This document shows, in pieces, positions 47,060 through 59,551 of a stretch of DNA of 64,000 nucleotides (the stretch's first letter is position 1; each line of letters begins with the position of its first letter). This stretch comes from Anisodus tanguticus (taxonomy: Eukaryota > Streptophyta > Magnoliopsida > Solanales > Solanaceae). The notes under the pieces are model-generated. The model was not told the origin of the DNA and did no database searches. It was given only the letters and a program-made list of their open reading frames with translations. Location: assembly GCA_034509755.1 (NCBI GenBank), contig CM067541.1:15736001-15800000 (forward strand). The letters run 5' to 3'. A program made the translations under genes and the position numbers.

Positions 47060-50000
47060 CCCCTCTTGAAAGAGATTTTGGCGCACTCACATGGTGTCTT
47101 TTCATTTCCAAGCAATATTTCGGCGGACCGATGTTGCATAAGGAGAGGTAGCCTCGGCTTTGAACCTTCCATAGTTGAATACCATCGGACTTACTTACTT
47201 TGCGCGGTGAACGTGATGTCTTGAACCGTCGGTGTTTAGTGTAAGCCAAGACAACGGTACCAACACAACAAATTCCCTTACTCTCTTCTTCGTAATGTTT
47301 TGTCCGTTTTGGCCATGGACAACGTCTTGGATTCTTAAGTGCGTTCAATTTGAGGCGGCTCGTCCTCGCACTTAAATAGGTGGTCTCCTACAAGGTATCT
47401 GCTATACCCCACTTCACAAGTGTTAGGAACCATTAAAAGTTTCCCAAAGACCTAACCTCAAGTGTGAGGATCATTACGAGTTTTGAAAACTTAACCTTTA
47501 CCCATCTGCAGATAGCACTTAACGTCTATCGCGGGAACGGCTTTGGATTTGGTGTTTCTTTTCGAAATCACTATCCGAAGTGCTCATGCTTCGGCCCGAA
47601 GCGATCAAGCTGAACCTTTACAACTTAGTTTTCCCATTGAACCAAATTCTTGGGATCTCCGAGTTCGTAAGGTTGGGTTTCCTTTGTATTGGTTCGTCTA
47701 TTTTGGGTTTTAAGCCCATTCCCTAGACAGGCGAACACTTGATCTCGGGTAGTCCCTTAGTTAGTAAATAAGGAAGTGACACCGTGATGATCAAGCGCCA
47801 TACGGTCTTATGTCTCCGAACGGATCGTGACGAGATATGTCCGAGACGCCGTCATCCGTGTCCTTCCTAAAGCCGACCGGCTAGCCACGGTGTAGAAGCT
47901 GCTGAAGGCACGGGTTTCTCCCAATAAGGGACGTCCTCTAATGAGTCGTGAAGTTACTCAACTTCTTTCATGCTTTGTATAAAGCGATAAACTCCGATAC
48001 CATCATGAATCGGTCGATGCAAGTTTGCTTAGAGGATTTTCCAAGAACCACCATACACATTTACTTGTGGCTTTGGTGTTCTTCGGATCGATGTCCGGTT
48101 TGCATCTTGTGTTCTCTCGAGAACGCATTTGGACATCCAGAATACTATAATCCGTAGATAAGCGAATAATTCGGATATCGTCATATCCGACTTAACGCCT
48201 TCTATTGATCATGTATTAAGATCATCGGTGAACCTTAGTTCAAGCGATCTGTTTGTTAGACGATACCGGAGTCGGTTGTAGTGTGTACAATACATTGAAC
48301 TACACGTGACCTGTGCATATCGCTCATTGTCTATGGGTGCACCATGATTCCAATCGTTCTATGATTCATATCCATTGGTGGCTTCAACGAGGCTCATCAA
48401 CTATCGACCGATCCGTTAGATGTCTTAGAAATCCAATTCCTAAGATGTCATCTCGTGATACTCATATCTTTCATATCGAGACTTTGTTTCAATATGATTT
48501 TCATTCTAAGACCGTTGGTTTTCCAAGCTTGTTGGCTTTCTAACTTCGAGTCAATGTTTACGTGATCGATTCATTGTTTACTGTTTTATACGAGACTTTC
48601 GGGACCAAAATGTTAACATTTCGGGGACCAAAATGAAAGTTCGGGAAGAAGCCAACAGTTCGACAAACCAATTCGATCCTCTTTTTCCAACTCTCCGGTT
48701 TGGAAAGGCTGTTTCAACACCCATGCCATGTAAGATTACAATGGCCCTGGATGTGAAGCTACTCACAGGGGAGCACTTTTTACAACCCAAAGGTTCTTTT
48801 CCGGAGGAAGATTAACTATTACACACGTATGGTTCTATATATGGAATCTATTTCTCCCTTTAGCTTCTTTCCAAAGCGGCGCTTTTGGAGATAACAATTA
48901 TTTGTTAATTGTCCATGGTTCGTTCTCAACCATACAAGCTAGAAGGACTGGAACAAGTCTTTGTCCCCTCTTTGCTCCGTCTTGGTTCAACATCTAGAAT
49001 CCCACGAGTTCTGCGGATACGGAATATTAAGTTCGGATAGACGGCAACTTTCGAGTCATGAAGATACGGAACGTCTAGTTCCGGACAGTCAGGCCCTCGC
49101 GGGTTCTTGTTAACCTTGAGCAATTGCTCCTTTTTCCTTTTCCAAGGAAAGTTATCTCCAAAGAATTCAGCATTCTTTGACGCCAAGAGGCGATCAACAC
49201 TCTTGTTATTTGCGGATCCGGTGGATATGCAATCTACGATCTTAGGTCGAACTTGACTGTTTCGGTAGCCCATCTTTTACCAAGCTACCCCTCATAATTT
49301 GGGCGTACACCTTCGCGCTTGGCTAACACCGTTAGACTGAGGTGAGAAATGAACATTCGTTTAATGAACGATGCTTCACATTCTCCGTAGGCTTAGTTGA
49401 TTTTCAACTTCTGCTTTGTAGGCTTCAACAACTTCATCTTTGCTTTTCAACAAACAAAGGATTCCATACGTTGTACCATCATCAATGAAGATCACAACGT
49501 ACTTGTCTCCCCCCTCTATTTTGTATAAACTTCAAATCACCCAATTAGGTGTGACTAAGTTCTAGAGGAGCGGTGCTTCTTTCGCTATTCCCTTGACGGA
49601 ATTTGGAAAGGTGATTTTGCCTCTTCATCTACCTCACATTTATTTAGAGGGTTTATGTCGACAGAAGGCAACAATCTCAACATCGTTAGCTTTTGAATGA
49701 CTTGCTATTTAACGTGTCTTAATCTATGATGGCATAGATGCACGGATTACAAATATATCATTCATTTGGCTACAAACGTCTTTGTACCATTCTTAGTTAT
49801 TACGGACCTATTGGACTAGTCTCAAACTAGCTTGACCAACGAGCGTCCCTTAAACCAAGTTAGGAATATGTATCACCTCATCTTAGAGTGATCACAATCC
49901 ATGAAGTCCTATTGAGGACAACCTCTCCAACCCCTTCTACTTTAGAGGTGGCGTTGCTTCACATGAACAACCTCTTGCTCGTGGTTAGGGCATAGCTTAG

Positions 50001-51078
50001 GATCATATGTGATCTAGATACTACGGCCCACTCTAGTTTCTTTTGGCGGTGAGTGTCCAATTTCTTTCTTGCCTTTATTTAGGCCTTCGGATCATTTAGG
50101 ACACGGAAACTCGGCCCACCTTACTAGGTGTCCATTACTTTTCCTATGAAATGAATTCGGCACCACTCCGATCGCTTGGGAGGCTTTATATGGCGAGTGT
50201 CCAATATCATCATATCAAAGAAATTTTGGCCCACTCCGGTCGCCGGAGGCTTTGTATGACTGAGTGTCCAATATCATCCTATCAAAGGAATTTTGGCCCA
50301 CTCCGGTCGCCGGAGGCTTTATGTGATTTCGAGTGTCCAATATCATCCTATCAAAGGAATTTTGGCCCACGGTCGCCGGAGGCTTTATGTGACCGAGTGT
50401 CCAATATCATCCTATGAAGGATCTTCGCCAAATAGTATGACGGGTTCAACGTCTTTAGCTTTTAGACTCCTTTCGTTAAGATTGGTGCCCGAGATAATTC
50501 TTGGCGCTTACTTAAGAGTGGTAACGAGTTTTCGCACGGATCGGTAGATCTTACTCCCTCGTATGTGCGAACATACTTTACACACTTTAGTAATTACACT
50601 TAAAAGAACGGATCTTCTTAAGTCGTTTACAAAATCCAATCTTTAAACGGAAAAGAAGATGAGATTAAACTTCTGATTTGTTAGAGCATAAGGAATATAA
50701 ATTATTTTCATATTCCTCCTTACTTTAATCCATTTTTAATCAGACATCATTTAATCTTTATTCTTGACAAGTAAGAAAAATACTTATCCCAATTTCGGAT
50801 TCGGCTCACTTCAAATCACTTCATCGACCGAGTGTCCATTTCCTTCTCACCATTATTCGGATCTTTTGTCTGGGACAGATATAGGCCTTCTGCTGCAAGA
50901 TAGAATAACATCTTCAGTCTTCTCCTCTTGTCCCAGTTAACATCCTCAGGCTCTCGTGAGCGCTTGTTCCACCAGTCGTGGTAGCGGTGACACCATGAAC
51001 ACGTTCATCATCATCACTCTCTTCTACCAGAAAACCATTTCCATATCCAGATTTGGTCACACAATTTTTGACCGACAT
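47060..51078 (-). pseudogene. Copia B polyprotein, decayed
   Basis: The first gag-like codon is ATG at 51078, giving MSVKNCVTKSGYGNGFLVEE; the frame stops after 64 codons. Later frames give SNATSKVEGVGEVVL (49960-49800, protease/linker region) and GDKYVVIFIDDGTTYGILCL then KSKDEVVEAYKAEVENQL (49515-49390, integrase core). After these come VRPKIVDCISTGSANNKSVD and NAEFFGDNFPWKRKKEQL (49250-49120), and finally MKEVE, LHDSLEDVPYWEKPVP (about 47990-47900) and RRHKTVWRLI, remains of the RNase H. Stops and shifts are frequent, and reverse transcriptase boxes were not found. The element cannot make its own proteins. Confidence 0.78.
50153..50420. repeat. 64-69-bp tandem repeat in copia B gag
   Basis: GAGTGTCCAATATCATC(C/A)TA recurs at 50195, 50262, 50331 and 50395, with TTTTGGCCCACTCCGGTCGC and CGGAGGCTTTATGTGA between. 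Spacing varies from 64 to 69 bp, so the copies cannot all stay in frame. Confidence 0.88.
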
Positions 51079-51257
51079 CTTTCGAACACTAATAGTAATA
51101 CAATACAAATATTGTCTTAAGTTGTTGGGAGATTTTTCTCTATATGGTACTTTATAAAGCAGTACGGGAAGTATTTAACTATTACAAGTATTCGAAAGGA
51201 TAAACAAAGATTTCAATAATTCAACATGGAATCTGAAATTACAATATAACAACAAAA

Positions 51258-52357
51258 GTGAAATTACGATTTTGTTGAAAGGCGAAAAATGGAAAGCGGT
51301 TTATCTTGAGTCGAGTGTGGCACTCTGTCCTTAAGACAATATTGCCCCGTATGTATCCTTTATACGTCCTGGACAATTTGTCTCCCAAGATAAAACAGCA
51401 ATGGAACCTTTGAGCAAAGGAAACTCAAGAGCTACCGTGAAGAATATTGAGTAACGAAATGATGCTTGGAAGTTGTAGGAAGAAAACTATTTTTTGTTGT
51501 GTATTTTCGTGCCTTTGTTTTTCAGCATCTGTTCACGTATTTTCGTTCATATGTCTTGGTGCTCAACAATGGTGTAAGGGGGTGTTTATATAGGTGAGGG
51601 AGGGTCTGAAAACTGCCTCCATAATAGCCAAATAATGGCCATTATGGAGGTAGTAAAGCCACCAACATAAATGGTGAAAGACCAACGGATTTGGCCATTA
51701 TAGGAGGAGTAATTCAGCCAAAATAAATGGCTGAATTGAGTGCTTGGCATTTCGTTTTTGACCGTCGAAATTCTGATTTTACGGAAACTTCGGGGACCAA
51801 AGCGTACATCTTGAAACTTCGGGGACCAAAGCGCACATCCGAAAGAATTCGGTCCAAAGCGTATATCTGAAACACGGGATCAAAGCGTACTTCGGCAAAG
51901 TTTTTCGACCCAAAAAGATAATATCGAGAAGACCCACCCACGGCCGTGAACCGGAGCCGGACGGGACGGGACGGGCGGGCGGCGGTGGCGCGCGTGTGGT
52001 CTTTCCTCGAGGCGAAGCACATCTAGGTCCTCCCTCCTTTAAACACATGGGATACCCCTTGGGGTCCCAAACCCCAAATCAATTTCGAGTCTTATATACA
52101 CAACAATTCTTTTTCCTCTACCGATGTGGGAGAATTACACACAATACCACACTTTCCATGCTTCAAACACCTTACTTCGTGAACCAATATCTCTTTCATT
52201 ACTCAATGAAATTTGACGATTCTTGGCCCTACGGTTATCTACGTACTTAGTAGATCATGCATGTGTGAAGAACCGGATTCTCCAACATACGTTACACTAG
52301 TGTTTAAGCCGTTAAAGTTGGTCGGTCGCAACTCCCGCCAAAGGCAAATTTCCAACA
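51258..52357 (-). repeat. 5' LTR of copia B
   Basis: Matches 45957-47057; ends TTTCCAACA beside GTTGT. Confidence 0.9.
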
Positions 52358-52362
52358 GTTGT

Positions 52363-53559
52363 AAAATTTGTTGTGACATGTTACCTGTCTTATTTCTTAG
52401 GTTATTAATCTCACTTATTATGAATATAGAGTTCGTTGTAATAATCTTAATTTTAGCATGTGATCTAATAGTATAAAAATTCTTTTACCTAAGGTTGAAT
52501 TCCAAAGCTAAATAGTATCTGATGAGCTCTGATGGCCATTCCTTTTGCATATAAGTTTTACCCCTAGATTATATGATGTTTATGTGAGTAAATCACATTC
52601 AATGACCGAATATATGAGTCAGACAGGTATTTAATCCTGTCTTGGATGAGTGACTGATAAGCAATTCAAGGAGTAGTGTTATTGATTGATTGTTTTTTCT
52701 TCCAACGTTAAAATCATGCAAGAAAAAGACTGTATTATCGGTGACACATAAATTGGGACGGAATGAGTATTTATTTTGCCTTCGCATTTTTAATCCCTCA
52801 TCTATATGTAATTAGTATATTTTATTTTATATTTAATAATTTTAACCTAGTATTTATTATTTATATTATTTTATCTCTTATTATAAATTTTAATTCAAGT
52901 TTGTTAATATTATTAATAAGATATTCTTTTTATAAATTTGTTACAGAATCTAGTCATCTACCGCTACTTTTTATGATTATTATTTTAGTATCGCCTCTTA
53001 TTCTCTAAATTGTGTATATCATTTTAAGATTTCAGCAATTAACTGAAAGCCATTATCATTTGATTGTAATTCATAAAAATATAATTAAAGTATAAATAGA
53101 CTATCTTTTAGGAACTTGTTATTAAATCTACCTCTTTTTTTATATTGCATGCGTTGAGTATATATTTACAAAAAGTTCTCATGACCCCCCCCCCCCTCCC
53201 CCCCCCCCCCCAAAAAAAACTGTTTAGATAGACTTTTGGACTATTAATAAAATTATTGATATATTTGATTACTACTTCCCACTCTGTTTTCGTGTTGAAA
53301 ATACTATTTATTATCTAACGGGTATGTCCATAAGATAAACTAGAAAAAATATCATGTATATTAAAGAAGTAAAAAAGTAGATAGATGTTAACAATTTAAA
53401 GGGTAAAATTGATATTTTAAATGGTCAATTGAGATATTAGGACGAGAATATCTATTGTAGAAAGTTAGAAAAAAGGTTTGAATTTATTTTTCGGTGAAAA
53501 TAATTATAATCAAAAATACAGTTAGAGATTTGTATTCAAGAATTTAAAGACAAGTAGGT
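52363..53559. other. Intergenic, AT-rich, with a poly-C run
   Basis: No gene seen. A run of 12 C, one T and 14 C (53185-53211) followed by A8 is a homopolymer tract that may be poorly assembled. Confidence 0.55.
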
Positions 53560-54039
53560 TGTATTCGATGAAAGACCCTCTTGATTGAGTCCGGGATTGA
53601 TATATAGGTAACAAATAGGTGATATTAAGATATAAGTAAAAGAGTGATAATAAGCAAGTGATATAAAAGAGTTAGATCTAAAAACGAGCTACGAATCAAA
53701 TAAGAGCCAAAGCTGAGAATGATGTATTAGCTTGAGAGAGATATGGGTTACAAGTGTGAGCTTAGAGAGAATACAATGTGTCTTTCTTTTCTTCTAAGTC
53801 TTGCATATATAAGACAAAACTTAGACTATTATGAACCTAGAAAGTTGTGGCGACGTGAGCATACTGACGTCACTGCATCCACGCGCGCCACGACACTCTG
53901 ATCTAGGTAGGCTGATGTGACGGGAGTTGTTGGGAGTGGAGGACTATTGTGGAGATCTTTTAGGGAAGTTCGATTTTTAGAACCACAAAACTTCTTGTAT
54001 ACGCTTAATGCCTACGAATGCATTTTTACTCAATACACA
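53560..54039 (-). repeat. Presumed 3' LTR of the Tat element
   Basis: On the minus strand the purine tract AAAAGTGGGGACTA (54053-54040) is followed by TGTGTATTGAGTAAAAATG, a plausible LTR start. A TATA box, TTATATATGCAAG, lies near 53812. The outer border was not determined because the 5' LTR is absent for comparison. Confidence 0.5.
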
Positions 54040-54439
54040 TAGTCCCCACTTTTCGGGATTTTTGAGCTTTGAGGCATGGAAGAGGAAGAGCCTGTCAACT
54101 GTCAATCTTGCTTGTAACACGGTGTCCTTTGGGAATAGTGCACCAATTCAGTTGTACATCTTCCTTTCATACACCACCTATAACATTTAATGGTCGACTA
54201 TCCGTGTATTATCCACTTTACTTGTGTCACGCATCCGTTGATATTCTTCCAAGGGAAGGGACGCTGTAATGATGACTTGATTTTCTTTTCAAACGTTACC
54301 TCTTCTTCATCTTTTCTAAGTACCATTTTCCATAAGGATTTCGTCCATTCCTTTTGCTCATCTGATGTTCACTCTTCAAAAAACAATTTAAACAACTAGT
54401 CGTTATTCCTTTCTCTTGCTCAACCAAATTTTTACTGTC

Positions 54440-57152
54440 ATGTCATCAGAGTTTTTGGTTGCCGGCGGTGCCACCACACGAGCTTGGAGCTTGGATAAGG
54501 GCAATTCAGACATCTCCATCCACAAGGTTCCTATCTTAGACTATTTTCCAACAACTATCGGGACGTCGAGGAAGAAGAAATGGTTTCTTCTTCCATTTAA
54601 CATATCGATGCCTATATTTCCACAAGCTGGTCTTCTCTAAAAGATCTTTGGAAGCGCCCGGTCTCTATGGAGTCAGAACAATCCCGGCCGACGAGCTCAT
54701 ACAAATCCACCGTGACTGTCCGTTATTTGATCGGGTGCAGGTAGAATACAGCTAAAACAACATAGAAGTGCTTCTCTCTAAAGAAGGGGAGAACATTAAT
54801 TCATATCGACAAGGATACTCCTTTGTGTACACGTATCCATTTTTCTTGCGTCTGGGCAAGCTTATTGATCCTGTGATTTTGGAATTCTTCCAGAAATACA
54901 ATGTGTGCCTGGCCCAAGTTAGTCTGGAATTTTGGAGGACGATTGCGTGTCTCTGATATCTTTCTTCTCAAGTAGGGAAGAACTTTACCCTGCCCACTTA
55001 ATTTATATATATTCTACAAAAAAATTCAGAGTGGGGGTTATTCATCTATCCCGATGTGTCCAAAATGCACGATTGCCGATTGACGACCAATATTGATGGA
55101 CGGAGAGACTCATTGCGATAGCAAGCCCCCAAAGGCTTCTATCCCAGAGCGATGAAATTTTGATCGTAAGCATTTTGCTTAAGTCTGCCTTTATCATTTT
55201 ACCTTCCTTAACAACATATATACTATCTCCATTCTTCCCCTGTCAGTCATAGCTTGGATATCAGAGCCCGTATCGAGTCTGGCCTGATGGGTATTCCGAA
55301 GATCGCACTGAAGCATAATTAGAAAGGGAAGAATCACGGTATTCCGAAGGGAGCATCCGTCCGAGCGCATGCAGAGGTTTATGAGGATCCGGAGATGACA
55401 CTTTAGCAAATTAAAATAGTTGTTTCACAGTTGGGTTGGGGCCCAGAGGTTGCGAATTCTCTTGGAGCCAAAAGATCGCTGTCCCCCTCTTCTTCTCACC
55501 CGATTAAAAGGATCAGACCGAATGCTGGAGAGCAAGCCGCCCCTAACTACTCAAGCTACTCATCCGGTAGCCATTGATTTGGCGTTTGATGCCAACGGAG
55601 AAGAGGGTATTGCCTTGGAGCTTACCCACCGAATGGCTAACAGGCCCGATGCTTCTACTATCGATATTTTTTTAGAAATGGATCTGCCTGATAAGATGAA
55701 CTCCTGCACTCTTTTTTCCCTCGCTCCTGCCTAGTTTGATGGTATGGCTTCGGGCCTTGCTCCAATCCCCTGTATTCTGTCATCATCGCGGGCTCCCCCT
55801 ACTTTAGTTTCTCAAAGATGAGTCCCCACTCCTCAAGGTACCATGCCTAAGGATCGTGTCTAGGGTCCTAATGCGGAAGTGCATAGCGAGGGTCCACGGA
55901 GCTTCCATGGGTCATGGTTTGTGGATACTTATCCTACCATAATCCGCAATTCCACGGCTCGCTGACAAGTTACGCTGACTGTACCTGGGGAATGTAACCT
56001 TCTTTTGAGGCCGGTAAGGGTGGCCAGCTACTTGCGACCTTTGGCAAGTGAGAGGAATACAGAGAAAATAGGAAGGGTCTCTAGTGACTTTTTGCTCAAC
56101 GCCGGAGCTCATGCGATCGCATAAGTATACTTTTTTCTCTTTTTTTCTGGCATGTTTCCCATCTCTTCGTATTGTAATATCCTATTTTCCAAATTTATCA
56201 CTTCCTCAAGTGAGTCTTCTCACTATGGAGGGCTTTCAGCAAAAACTTGTTGAAGAAAGGTAAATGATGCTGGAGTACCATGCGTTGTAAGAACGAATTC
56301 CAATTCTGGAGAGTCAGCTGATATCTGTGGAGGATTTAGAAGTCAAATTGGCTCAGTTAGAGCAGGACAGAAAGGTTTACATCGAGGAGTGTGCAAAATT
56401 TCATAAGGAGCTTCTAGACCTTCAGATGAAGTGGTCTGAGCATCATGAGCATTTTACCAATATAGTTCATAGGGAAACGGACATGGCCAAGCAACTTCGG
56501 ATCATGGGGGTCGAGCTCGAGGCTTGTCAAAGGGACAAGAACTTCTATTGAAACAACTCTGAGCATACTGGAGGGAATACATGAGGGCCTGTTGACTCGC
56601 TATGATAGACATGTTAAGTATAACTAAAATCTGATCAAGAATAATACTTCCCTCTGGGTGGCTCTGTAGAAGGTCGATATGTCCGACACGGATGCCAAAA
56701 TTCAGTAGTTTAAGCTAGATTTCATCCTTAAAAAGACTCATACCGTGTACCAGGCTCATCGACGAGTTATCTAGATGGTTTGAAAGGGCTCGATAAATGT
56801 TGAGGCTGCCCTGGCCGATGCTTTGAGGGTAGAAGAAAGGGCCCATAAGGCTTTACCCATGTGTGCCCTATCTGTAGACCTTGATCCGTCCTCCGATGAT
56901 GAAAGTTGGTCCCATGAGGGTGAAGGGGAGACTATGTCTGAGCATGAAGTGCACTCTCTCGAGGTTCCCATGACTGAGAGGGGGAGCGGGAAAGGCAAAG
57001 GGGAGGTGAGCGCTCTCGAGAGCACTTATGTAGCTTCGGAAGTGGGAGGAGATGGTGCAGAGACAACCTTTCCGAAGGATCCTCCGGTTGTTGTGGCCCT
57101 GGAGATGCATGCCCCTGTTGGAAACTTTGATGCTCCGATTGTTGAATCTTGA
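54440..57152 (+). pseudogene. Antisense ORF of the Tat element (gypsy-type transposon domain)
   Basis: The plus strand encodes, in several frames, a protein opposite in sense to gag-pol. MSSEFLVAGGATTRAW starts near 54440. GLYGVRTIPADELIQIHRDC and, after a stop, GYSFVYTYPFFLRLGKLIDP, FFQKYNVCLAQVSLEFWRTI (54640-54955) resemble the putative gypsy-type transposon domain (PF04195). Next come a variable part with HRMANRPDASTIDI, a coiled coil (56327-56551; LEVKLAQLEQDRKVYIEECA) and an acidic C-terminal tail (56823-57152; LDPSSDDESWSHEGEGETMS). Such antisense ORFs are known in Tat elements, role unknown. Stops and shifts break it here; the coiled-coil and tail parts stay open. Confidence 0.68.
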
Positions 57153-58292
57153 CCTATGTACTCCTTACGTGGAGTTTTTTAATATTCTTATATATGTTTT
57201 TTGGCCATTTTAGGAAGACAATTTTCTTTGTAATACTGGTATTGCCCGTGCTATTGGGCCCCTTTTTAATCAAATGCATGTCTTCTTATGATAGTGTTTT
57301 TTCACTCGTCTTTAAATTGCGATTTTTTGTACCAAATTTCCTAAGTCGCATGCGGGAGGCGTTTGATCATTATTTGTCACTCTGGTTATATTGGTATGCT
57401 TTATGGTCGAGTGCGTTAATTACCCGATCCTTTGAAGTAGAGCAGTTCAACCATAGGGATTCTTTCACCCAAGGCCCCTTTATCAGGACTATGCTCTATG
57501 GAGAATTCAAATGCTTGTGTTTAAGTTCCACAATTTACATTTTTCTTTCTTTGCATTGTGTGCGGGATTTCAAGCAACCGTTTCCCTCAATTCGGGAATG
57601 TTACTTTCGGCCGCGTATTTTATGATTGGGAATTTAAATCGTCCATTTCATAATAAAATGAGGGGTCTCTTTTGTTTGGTGCCGATGAGGAGGACATCTC
57701 GACCTCGTCTTACATAGGCATAAGGTTATGTTTCCTTCACGCTCTGAGGCCCATAGGTCGTGTCGTGTGTTCGAGGTGGATATTATCGAGTCCGATATGA
57801 CACATTCGTACCAATAACATTAGAGTGTAGGAAGGCTTTAAGCAAGCTTATTCTTATATATTGCGTTCGTTATTTTGACCCGAGTACATGCATATTTTCT
57901 GATAAAACTAAAAAGTACAAAAAAGGGGTGATGGCCCTCGACCTCGGTAGCTAGGAGCAGAGCGTTTCCTTTTATGCTTTACTCTTCCCTGTTGAGTTCT
58001 TCTAAGTAATACATTTTTCAGTTGTTGCCTCGTTAAAAACCTTGTCGACAAAAACCCATTCAGAAAAAAGCCGACCAAGGAAAATAGTGCAACACATATT
58101 TTCAGATCTTTACTTCTATGTCTTCTGGGCCCGGAATTTGTGCTGACAGTCCCATTTTTTATGCCAGTCCCAGTCATGCGATCACAAAAGGTTACAAAAA
58201 ACAAACATGAAAAAAGAGAAAAATCATACCTCAAGGTTTCAAGGTCGTATTGTTGGGGTGAAGTCGACCGCAAACTCTGGCAAGCTATGCAT
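57153..58292. other. Spacer between pol and antisense ORF
   Basis: Contains GTTGCCTCGTTAAAAACCTT at 58023, a sequence commonly found after pol in Tat elements. A 158-codon plus-strand ORF (57149-57625) shows no domain. The integrase, expected between RNase H and this spacer, is missing. Confidence 0.6.
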
Positions 58293-58808
58293 TCATATCA
58301 CTGACCAGGGTTGATATGATAGATCATATTTGCTCATCTCGACCGACCACTTTGATATCCAGCTCGTGATATTCTCCCCCTGCAATAAGACTTGTAGCGG
58401 GGCATTGGTCACGACAATCACTGTATGGCATTGGAAGTACGGTCGCAGCTTCCGCGTGGCCGTGAAAAGGGCCAAGGCCAGCCTTTTTGAGTCCGAATAT
58501 CGAGACTCATCCCATGTTAGCATCTTACTGGCATAGTAGATGGAGAGTTGTTTTTCTTTTCCTTCCCGTATGAAAGCGATGCTAAGTGACACGGCTGAGA
58601 CAGTCATATAGGTGAGCAATCTCTCCATCTTTTCGGATTTGGCCATTACATGTGGGCTAGCCAAGTATGCCTTGAGGTCCCGTAAGCTTTGATCGTGATC
58701 TTGCATCCACTGGAAATGCTGGTCTTTCTTTGTGAGTTTGAAAAATTCATAGCACCGATCTGTCGATCGCAATATGAATCTTCCTAAGACTGCGACCTTT
58801 TTTGTCAA
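58293..58808 (-). pseudogene. Ty3 RNase H of the Tat element
   Basis: An open frame of 171 codons has TKKVAVLGRFILRSTDRCYE, FFKLTKKDQHFQWMQDHDQS, SIYYASKMLTWDESRYSD and RKLRPYFQCHTVIVVTNAPL. This is the connection and RNase H region that follows reverse transcriptase in Tat elements. Its frame is intact, but its neighbours are not, and it stops where the integrase should begin. Confidence 0.85.
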
Positions 58809-59551
58809 TCTCTATACCATTTTGATGTTATTCAGCGAGTTTGGCATCTTTTGTATGGCCTTAACTTTATCGGGGTTCATCTTGATGTTGTGGTTGGAGA
58901 TAAGAAAACCCAGGAACTTCCCGAACTTAACCCCGATGATGCATTTTTCTGGGGTTTAACTTCATGCCATGGTGACGCAGAACGTCAAAGGTTTTGGCCA
59001 AGAAGGTCAAGTGAGTCTCAGCCTCGCGGGATTTGACCAGCATGTCATCAATGTAGACTTTCATTGTATGGCCAATTTGCTTCTTGATTTGTTTACCAAC
59101 ATTTGGTAAGTGGCACATGCATTCTTAAGACCCAAAAGCATTACATTGTAACAAAAATTACAATGATTAGTCATAAAAAAAATTTCCTAAATCCTCCAGG
59201 TGTAGGCTGATCTGATTATATCCGGAGTATACATCCAAGAAACGTAGCATCTCATGTCCAGTCGTGGCGTTAATCGTCCTATCCGGAGTATGCGTCCAAG
59301 AAACTGAGCATCTCATGTCCAGTTGTGGCGTTAATCGTCCGATCAATATGTGGCAACAGAAATAAGTCATTTGGGCATGCCTCATTCATATCTTTAAAGT
59401 CTACACATATTTTGAATTTGTTGAGATTTTTAGGGACCACAACTACATTCGCTAGCCACACGGGGTCTTCAACCTCCGGACTGACCCTATATTTAGTAGG
59501 CGTGTCACTTCTTCCTTTATGAATTGGACCCTGATTGTCGATATCGACCAC
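58809..59551 (-). pseudogene. Ty3 reverse transcriptase of the Tat element, with a 61-bp duplication
   Basis: 59551-59279 gives EVEDPVWLANVVVVPKNLNK, FKICVDFKDMNEACPNDLFL and LPHIDRTINATTGHEMLSFL with DAYSG. 59118-58927 gives VYIDDMLVKSREAETHLTFL (catalytic YIDD) and FDVLRHHGMKLNPRK. The segment 59219-59279 is repeated at 59280-59340, giving RTINATTGHEMLRFLDVYSG twice. The period of 61 bp breaks the frame, so the enzyme cannot be made. Confidence 0.88.
59219..59340. repeat. 61-bp tandem duplication in reverse transcriptase
   Basis: TATCCGGAGTAT...TTAATCGTCC occurs twice with six or so differences. One copy reads ATACATCCAAGAAACGTAGC, the other ATGCGTCCAAGAAACTGAGC. Confidence 0.92.

Larger units (their letters stand above)
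45957..52357 (-). mobile_element. Full-length Ty1/copia element B
   Basis: Two direct repeats of about 1100 bp (45957-47057, 51258-52357) are flanked by GTTGT on both sides (45952-45956, 52358-52362), a perfect 5-bp target duplication. On the minus strand the LTR runs from TGTTGGAAATTTGCC to AAAATCGTAATTTCA. The purine tract AAGAGGGGAT lies beside the lower LTR and decayed gag, integrase and RNase H follow in copia order, so it is transcribed leftward. The interior is 4.2 kb and full of stops, whereas the LTRs are very similar by eye. No standard primer site was seen next to the 5' LTR. Confidence 0.9.

Noticed and set aside
57149..57625. 158-codon hydrophobic ORF
   Set aside because: It lies in the non-coding spacer of the Tat element, has no known domain, and the base pattern is AT-rich spacer.
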